In this document: in pieces, positions 57,440 through 64,000 of the stretch
Layout of the letters: every line of letters begins with the position of its first letter
Numbering within the stretch: the first letter of the stretch is position 1
From: Annulohypoxylon bovei var. microspora
Taxonomy: Eukaryota; Ascomycota; Sordariomycetes; Xylariales; Hypoxylaceae
Length of the DNA: 64,000 nt
Direction of reading: 5' to 3'
Assembly: GCA_022836615.1 (NCBI GenBank)
Contig: MU405340.1
Span: forward strand, 1 to 64,000
Made by a program: the position numbers and the translations under genes
The notes under the pieces: model-generated
Databases searched by the model: none
The model's input: only the letters and a program-made list of their open reading frames with translations
Told to the model about the DNA's origin: nothing

Positions 57440-58790
57440 ATGTCCTCCTCGGAAACAGAAAATCGAGAAAAGGGCTCTACTTCTAGCTCAGAGCTTGAGC
57501 AAGAGGCAGCAAATGCTGATGTGCTTGACCTTGGAGAAGCCCCTGACGGAGGTCTTCGAGCGTGGCTTGTTACCGTCGGGGCGTGCTGTGTCTTCTTCTC
57601 AGCTCTAGGCTTCTCTAATGCTTTTGGAGTATTCGAGCAATATTACTTGACGCATCAGCTCAAAGGACAACCGCCGGATAAAGTTGCCTGGATCGGCTCT
57701 CTGGCAGTCTTCCTCCAGTTCCTATCAGGAAATATCGGTGGGCCGCTGTTTGATCGTTTCGGAGCATGGGTACATATCTTCCTACTCCCTTCGATACCTA
57801 CTCGCCCGAATCGCTAATGTAGCAATAGGTAATTCGACCCGCCGCAGTCATTTACGTCTTTTCCATCATGATGACTAGCTTATGTACAGAGTACTGGCAG
57901 TTCATGTTAGCCCAGGGTGTTCTGATGGGTAGTGTCATGGGTTTCCTACAGTTTCCGGCCATGGCAGCAGTGTCACAATTCTTCAGTACCTAGAAGCGAG
58001 CAGCTGCGCTAGGCATTGTAGTTGCCGGATCATCTGTCGGGGGCGTCGTCGTCCCCATTGCATTGTCGAAGATGTTGAATGGCTCATCGATCGGCTTTGG
58101 CTGGTCGGTTCGGATCATTGGATTTATCACGATACCCCTCCTAGGTTTTGCATGCGTGGCTATCACAGCTCGTCTACCTCCACGTACGACGACCTTCTTC
58201 GTCTGGCGCGCCTTTAAGGAGCCGAAATTTGTCCTATTGACGGTTGCGTTGTTCTTCATGCTTCTCGGCGCTTTCACCCCACTATTTTACATACCAACGT
58301 ACGCGGTGTCAAGAGGTGTGGACCCAACGCTCGCATCTTATTTTCTTGCTATCATAAACGCAGCATCTACATTTGGACGCGTTATTCCGGGAATTTTAGC
58401 GGATAAATTTGGGCGGTTGAACATATTCGTATTTGGTGGCTTCGTCACCGGAATTGTTATATTCTGTTGGGATAAGGTAGAAACCACTGCAGCGTTGATT
58501 GTGTATTCCATCATTATCGGATTTGTGTCCGGGACGGTCGTTTCGGGAGCATCCGCAGCCTTCACTGAATGCCCTAAGGACCCCCGAGACCTCGGCACCT
58601 ACATAGGAAGGGAATGGGCCTGAGCTCTTTCGCAGCTTTGATAGGGCCTCCGGTCAACGGGGTGCTTGTTAGCAAATATGGGGGATATTCTCAAGTGTCC
58701 ATATTCAGTGGTACGACGGTCATATTTGGCGGTATCATTGCGCTCGCAGCAAAAGCTTCGACCTCTAAAGGCGTTTTTGGGAGGATATAG
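57440..58790 (+). pseudogene. MFS transporter (monocarboxylate-permease-like), broken by a stop and a frameshift
   Basis: Exon 1 at 57440-57769 begins MSSSETENREKG and continues DGGLRAWLVTVGACCVFFSALGF, the usual start of fungal monocarboxylate-type (MCH) permeases. A 59-bp intron joins FGAW to VIRPAAVIYVF. Exon 2 carries the remaining membrane segments to the stop at 58788. Two lesions break the frame. A TAG at 57991-57993 sits in the FFST-stop-KRAAALG loop, where family members have a residue. Near 58607-58611 the frame shifts by one base between TYIG and GMGLSSFAALIGPPVNG. No intron of normal size explains either. Both sides keep good family sequence, so the decay is recent, or one or both are sequencing errors. 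If real, the protein would end after about 165 residues and be non-functional. Confidence 0.75.
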
Positions 58791-59263
58791 ATTTTAGACA
58801 TTTGCCATCCGTCTATCAATCTCTGTAATTTTCAATAATCTTTACTCTTAGATATAATGAACTACCTAGATACATACCCTCCCCCCTCCCCCCTCTAGAC
58901 CTAGACCATGACATTTCAAACTGACTAAATTTCCCCAATTCAAGCAGCACGTACGGTTCATGACTTCAAGGTCTGTGCCCCTATCATTTTCCTTCGGACC
59001 CGTGTGTTAACGAAGACTTCTAGCTCGCGCTATGTTCGCAACGCTCGCACTTGTTTCGAGTGCAGTCACAATAAGGATAATTCTGCGACACCTAGCCTTA
59101 AGCATCGTTTTGCCTTCGCCGTTGCGAGAGTCTTGAGTTAAATTAAGTCTAAACGGCCCCCTAGTCCAAATTCCCTGCCGTTAATGAATATCCTAACTGC
59201 CAACCGTCTCGATTGGCATCTGTTGGGCTGTACTGTTTTATCTTCATCTCTCGAATATCTTCA
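58791..59263. other. Intergenic region
   Basis: No gene supported. A run of C with single T (ccctcccccc) lies near 58879-58895. Confidence 0.5.
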
Positions 59264-60835
59264 ATGCGAGGAGAAAACGTAGCTATGGAATATATTCTAG
59301 AGAAACCTCATAGCACGCATAGCCTATTTGAGCTGCTAACACTGAAGGCTCTCGTAACTTTTGGCACGGCGAAAGTTCTACGCGGAGGCTCGAGGCTTCT
59401 TCCTCAAATCGCTGTCGGAGCTACTATATTATTATTCGGATCTTACCTGTGGTCCTCACACTTCATTAGCCGTACTGCGAATCCTGATTATGCTATAGAA
59501 TGGGATGTTGGCGAGACTACAATAGGGGGTGTAGGCGGCGGACTAAGGATCGTAGTATTTGGAGGAGGGGATATTACCACCCCGAATCGAGCATCATGGA
59601 AAGCCGACGGTCCTACCTCAGCTTGGACGGATATCCTTTGTCTACAGGTAAGCCTCATAATTAAAAAGTGAACCCATGTTAATAATAATTGCTAATTTTG
59701 GATTATGTAGTTGAATTGCAACCTCTATCTCTCACTAATACCGCTCACGGATAGCGATGGAGGTGCTATCGTATCAAATTCACTCTTCGAAGCTGCTCTA
59801 GCTCGTTCATCAACAACAGATGATGATACCACCGCAGGACTTGATTATTCCTGGCTAGCCCAGAACTATCCGGCCCCATCCTGTCAAGATCTTCTTCACC
59901 AAGTGGAAGCTTTCCTCGCCAGTCCTCAGCCCCGAAACCCTCCTCGAGAGACACTATGGGTGTTCAATATCGGATTCTGGGACATATGGAGCTTATCAGC
60001 ATTGCCTCGAAAGGTCGCTACACGACTCATCGAGACTCAAGCACAGCACATTCTCTCGCAGATAGAAATACTCTACGAGGAAGCACACAAAGACGATTCT
60101 GTTGCTTTCTCGGACTATTATGCAGATATGGATTTAGATGATATGCACGCCACAGACAGCTCCTTACATCAGGCACCTTTTCGCATATTTATACCAAAAC
60201 CATTCGACATATCCATGACCCCTGGATTCGAGAACGTCCGCTTCACGCCTCCGCTGCCACATATGAAGGCCGAGCAGATGCGCAACGCGGTGTTTCTTAC
60301 CAAACACTGGGAGAAGGTAATTCAGGGCATGCTTAATGAATGGATGTCTCTGCCGGACTTGGAAGAAAAGAACATGATGAAAAATGGGGTTTCTGTGCCG
60401 TCCGCCCGCCGCGAGGCTATAACATATGATATCTCTGGCTATATCCACGAGCTTATTGTCGAACATCAGCTGCGGAACGCGGATCTCGTCGATCATAATG
60501 GACTCGGATCGATGGCAACGACCGAGGGATACGTAGAAGTATGGGAGCCTTGCATTCAGAGAGACTATGTCGTCTATAAGGATGAAAATAGTACTGAAGA
60601 TGGCACGGGAGACAATAGGTGGAATGTCTGCGACACACCTGATGAGCACCTGTTTTGGACTGACTTCACAGTCAACCGGCGGACCATTTTTGAAGTCGGT
60701 AAACGGGCTGCTGAACTATTGAAACGTCATATGGAAATGGATGAGGAGTGGTTTAAGAAAGCTCAACTACCACTGTCATCTCTGCGTAGGGGTTCTGATG
60801 GAGAACCCCTGAGACTCGAGGCTTCTGATACATGA
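59264..60835 (+). CDS. Membrane-anchored SGNH-hydrolase-like protein
   Basis: Two exons, 59264-59647 and 59711-60835, giving 502 aa, with a 63-bp intron in phase 0. A membrane segment lies near residues 45-65 (LLPQIAVGATILLFGSYLW), so it is probably a type II membrane protein. Then RIVVFGGGDITTP resembles the first block of SGNH/GDSL enzymes, although the nucleophile Ser is not obvious there. TLWVFNIGFWDIWSL is in the position of the third (GxND-like) block. The C-terminal half (PHMKAEQMRNAVFLTKHWEKVIQGML) is helical. The family occurs widely in Pezizomycotina with unknown substrate. Start codon: the frame is open slightly upstream, but 59264 is the first ATG. Confidence 0.6.
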
Positions 60836-61567
60836 CGTAACAATTCATGTAAGTGATTGGAGATTCTTGGGTAATAAATTCTTGCTTTTGCCTCTTTGTA
60901 CCTATGTATGTGTAGGTATGTTTTCTATTCTAAAGGGGTTGGTAGTTTAGTCAAAGTGGAGAATTACTGTTCATCCTCCGCCCTCCGATGCATCCGAATA
61001 TCTTGTTATCTTCAGGCGCTCTCTACCTAGGTAGTACTTATGTAATTGGTATCTTCGGTAAATAATTAATAGTTCATCGCGGTCCTTATCCATACTTATA
61101 CGATCTACATACTATAAAAATCTATATATGAAGAAAGAGAGAGAAATAAATAGGAAATAGCGAAGACTAGGGATGTCATTAAAAGGAACAGAACATATCT
61201 TTCGGAATCGTTAGAACGTGTAGTTTAGACATCCAGTTATCATTCTTCATAGATATGTACCTCTGTAGCAACGGAGAAAAGGGGTTAAATATGGAGAAAT
61301 TTGACAGAAATGGATTACATAATGAAAATAAGCTGCGGAATATTTGAAGGACCGATTAGTGGGGTAGGGCAGGCCCCGCCACCACCACCCCGCCCTGGGT
61401 GGTGGGTCTCGCCCAGCTCGCCTTAGATCTTCCTTAACACACATCTACAGCTGCCCCTGTCATTCACTCTTGTCCCCTCTTCTCTTCCATGTTTCATTAG
61501 CTTGATTATTATTAACGCGAATGATTATTAGATTAATTCATAATATTTTCAAATCGTATCTTCTACG
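60836..61567. other. Intergenic region
   Basis: No gene supported. One CTACCTAGGTAG motif at about 61023-61034 and a short GA-rich run (aagaaagagagagaaataaa) near 61131. Confidence 0.5.
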
Positions 61568-62596
61568 ATGCCTCTAGCTCCTCCCACAGAAGGCATATTC
61601 CCTACCATAGAAGACTGCGAGAGAGCGGTGCAAGCTCATGCTGCAGCAGAGGGCTACGCCGTAGTTTTACACGCCAAGGCCAAATCGAAGCGTACTGGCG
61701 AATATATCAGATATTTGATCCGTTGTGATAAATCAGGAAGTTTCCAATCTAAAGCAACTATTGGAATCAAGAAGACCACAACTAAAAAGACCAATTGCCC
61801 TTTTTCTTGTGTCATGAATAAACGTCAAGATGGCGTATATTTCGCCGTGACCGTCCCAGAACATAATCACCCCCCATCTAACAATCCCGGCGAGCACGTG
61901 CAGCACCGGAAGCTGACTGAAGACCAACGACGCTTCATAGAGGCTGGTTCTATTGAGAAGAAGACGGTTAGATCTATCCATGAGGAACTCCTTCGGGCAT
62001 ATCCAGAATGTCTCGCTAAACTCGAGGATATCGGTAATCATGTGCAAGCGTGGAAGAAGAAGGCGAAAGAGAACGCCACGGGAGTGCAAGCCCTCCTAAT
62101 CAATCTCCAAGAAAGAGAGGACGTCTGGAGTTTCCCCTTGGAAAGAAATGGTGGTTTAGAGGGCATATTTTGGGCTCCGAAATGGTCTCAACCTCATTGG
62201 CAGCGACAACCGGATATTCTCATAATAGAGACAAAACACATGATTAACCAGTCTGTTCTCCCCGTCATTGAGATGAATAGCGTTCTGGCCGTAAACTCAC
62301 AACTCGGTGCCGGATATGCCATTCTTCCAGACAAGAATGACCCCACTCTTCTATGGCTCATGCAGGCCGTCGATAAACTTCGCCAGCGCTTGAGAATACC
62401 CAAACTACAAGTCCTCAACATAACAGACTTCAAGACCACCGAAAGGAATGTCCTGGCTGAGGTTCGTATAGGACGGAATCTACGTATCGTATGCGGAAGA
62501 CTACTTGATTCCGGAATGGAAGAGCCTACTCAAACATCTGGTATTCAGGACGACGTCAACGGTGATCGGAGCTTCGGGGCAGTTGTGCAGGAATGA
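61568..62596 (+). CDS. FAR1/WRKY-like zinc-finger protein derived from a MULE transposase
   Basis: Single exon, 342 aa. Residues about 10-110 form a FAR1-type DNA-binding domain: the region YAVVLHAKAKSKRTGEY, then RCDKSG...TNCPFSC and a final PEHNHPP give the C-x(n)-C...H-x-H zinc pattern shared with Mutator-like (MULE) transposases. Residues about 195-310 resemble the start of a MULE transposase core (EGIFWAPKWSQPHWQRQPDILIIETKH, then VLPVIEMNSVLAVNSQLGAGYAILP and LQVLNITDFK). The first catalytic Asp position appears as Glu or is missing and the sequence ends before the third acidic residue, so transposition is unlikely. It may be a domesticated regulator or the truncated remnant of an element. 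No terminal inverted repeats were found nearby. Confidence 0.65.
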   Translation: MPLAPPTEGIFPTIEDCERAVQAHAAAEGYAVVLHAKAKSKRTGEYIRYLIRCDKSGSFQSKATIGIKKTTTKKTNCPFSCVMNKRQDGVYFAVTVPEHNHPPSNNPGEHVQHRKLTEDQRRFIEAGSIEKKTVRSIHEELLRAYPECLAKLEDIGNHVQAWKKKAKENATGVQALLINLQEREDVWSFPLERNGGLEGIFWAPKWSQPHWQRQPDILIIETKHMINQSVLPVIEMNSVLAVNSQLGAGYAILPDKNDPTLLWLMQAVDKLRQRLRIPKLQVLNITDFKTTERNVLAEVRIGRNLRIVCGRLLDSGMEEPTQTSGIQDDVNGDRSFGAVVQE

Positions 62597-63097
62597 TTAG
62601 GGGCTTTTTTGAGCACCTATCATGTATGTGGACGTGGTTCTTGCGGGTATCTCCTAAACATAAACAACAGATATGTTGTTCCTCCATGGCAAATTTCGAT
62701 ATTAGTGAGTAAAAAGGCTCGGTGTCTAGGTTGGTTATATTTCGGGCGTTGTGGATTCGGAGGTATCGCGAGGTTTATGCTGACAAAATGATTGAAGTTC
62801 GCCGTGGTAAAAGTACATCCTGAGCATCTACACCTAAAAGACGAGAAATCACTTTGGCGGGAATTCGTATTCATAGCTAATATGGCTTTTTATGTTAACC
62901 ATCTAGTCAAATTGGTCACGAAGAAAGTATTCTCAGGGTCGTGACATAAATGATCCACAGCAAGGTCTTTTTATCATCTAAGAAAAGAGTCTAAGGGATA
63001 TCCACGCTATCTTGAACCCCGACGCACTGTAGGGGTATCTAAATCATCTTCGAAGCTAGAATAGGGGAATTCTCAAAACAACAAACGCGAACAGGTC
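62597..63097. other. Intergenic region
   Basis: No gene supported; convergent 3' ends of the two flanking genes. Confidence 0.5.
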
Positions 63098-64000
63098 CTA
63101 CATCGTCACGCTTGGCAGCTCAGTAAGCCCTAAAAAGGAAAAGGACACAATGTTAGCACTCGACCTTCAAACATGCTGGCTTAGATATAGGCACTCACAT
63201 CCGTCAACATCCTCCTTTATGGTCTGCTCCTTCTTGCAGGCAGTAGCCTGGGCCGGAGTTTGGGTCTGGAGCTGAGAGCACTGGTCGTTAGAACAACGGG
63301 CGTCCAATGCGCGCTGCAGGGTGTCACCCTTCCAACCAAACATATAATCGCCGTGCCAGCCGTAGCCGGTCGTGTCATCCATGCTGTACACGAAGGGCTG
63401 GCTACCATCGGTAGGCCAGATTGACGGGTCGTTGAACTCTCGAGTGTCCCACATTACTTCATACATGACTTGCGGCAAACGCACGGGGTGCGTAGACGGG
63501 CATGTGCTAGACATTTCGAAGCTACCGCTCGACGGATACGCTACGTGGCTCTTGTGGTCGGGGCTGTCGAGGTTCTTACCGTCCCAGCAGCTGAAGGGGT
63601 TGGTTAATCAATGCTCAAGTTTCTTGGAGTTGGGGCGTGATGAATAGGAGCTTACGTGGGGAAGGTAATGGTAGCACGGATGCCTCCGGCGCATTCCTTG
63701 TTGGGGAGCGCGGAACTGTCCATTTGGCCGTCGGCGCACGGAGCACCACCAAAAGGCGTTTGGTCGACGCTGGTGTAGCAGCGGTGGCAGAGCTGCTTCT
63801 GCTGACCTTGAGCTGTGCGTAACATGGCCTCGCCGACAAGCATTCGGAAACCCTATGTATTCGTTAGGGGATATCCGGTTTGCATAGTGACTCAATTAAC
63901 TTACTGGCTTGAAGGCCGTGACCTTGGTGTAGCCGTCATAGGGCGGGATATAGTAGACAGTCATACCCTCCTCACCTTGAAGGCCCTACGGAAGTGTCAG
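63098..64000 (-). CDS. DUF1996 secreted protein, 5' part outside the window
   Basis: Partial gene. From right to left the visible exons are 63905-63985, 63656-63852, 63199-63590 and 63098-63129; the acceptor at 63986-63987 shows that at least one more exon lies upstream beyond 64000. Intron phases agree throughout (52-69 bp). The protein reads GLQGEEGMTVYYIPPYDGYTKVTAFKP, GFRMLVGEAMLRT, a Cys-rich segment (LCHRCYTS, GAPCADGQMD, NKECAGGIRATITFPTCWDGKNLDSPDHKSHVAYP) and DGSQPFVYSMDDTTGYGWHGDYMFGWKGDTLQRAL, the core of the DUF1996 family. The end is EDVDG joined to WLTELPSVTM. Members are secreted fungal proteins, some linked to the cell wall; the enzymatic role is not established. The signal peptide is not visible here. 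Confidence 0.85.

Noticed and set aside
57962..57993. Intron ending at the TAG of the MFS gene (CTAG as acceptor)
   Set aside because: Any usable donor would remove conserved membrane segment sequence (GFLQFPAMAAVSQF), so a nonsense codon is the simpler reading.

Overview
The window looks like nuclear DNA of a filamentous ascomycete (Pezizomycotina). It has short introns of about 45-146 bp with GT...AG borders, fungus-specific families (HET, NACHT/ankyrin STAND proteins, UstYa-like oxidases, Zn(II)2Cys6 regulators, DUF1996, CE5 cutinase), and a large AT-rich block whose decay is the C-to-T / G-to-A type left by repeat-induced point mutation (RIP). A Sordariomycete is plausible, but I cannot name the species.

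Layout. 1-2100 is a normal-GC island with one weak coiled-coil ORF, a strong hairpin and short duplications. 2101-14398 is a very AT-rich RIP block. Inside it is a structurally complete Ty3/Gypsy chromovirus (3310-13154) with 155-bp LTRs, a polypurine tract, an ATATA target duplication and readable remains of RT, RNase H, integrase and chromodomain, plus an extra decayed ORF downstream of pol. From 14.6 kb ordinary genes begin: a mitochondrial AAA ATPase, a C2H2 zinc-finger protein, a six-exon PhyH-type dioxygenase, then a HET-domain protein beside a NACHT/ankyrin NLR-like protein (a candidate allorecognition or cell-death pair). A secreted cutinase/esterase follows.

The most interesting region is 32.7-38.6 kb. 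Two UstYa-family (DUF3328) membrane oxidases, each with two HXXHC motifs, lie near a small secretory precursor at 38056-38616. The precursor carries eight copies of the hexapeptide KYDTYD, mostly separated by Kex2-like KR/RR sites. This is the architecture of a dikaritin-type fungal RiPP (ustiloxin, phomopsin and asperipin class), and I do not recognise this core. A GNAT acetyltransferase follows at 39.2 kb and may or may not belong to the group.

From 41 kb on the content is more housekeeping: Mgs1/WRNIP1 ATPase, a Utp12-domain protein and a BET double-bromodomain protein with a 3.5-kb upstream gap. Then come a small cysteine-rich secreted protein, a Zn(II)2Cys6 regulator divergent from an MFS transporter that carries a stop and a frameshift, a membrane-anchored SGNH-like protein, a FAR1/MULE-derived protein and a DUF1996 secreted protein that runs off the right end. 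Gene models with introns were assembled by hand from splice signals and reading-frame continuity. No expression data or database search was available.
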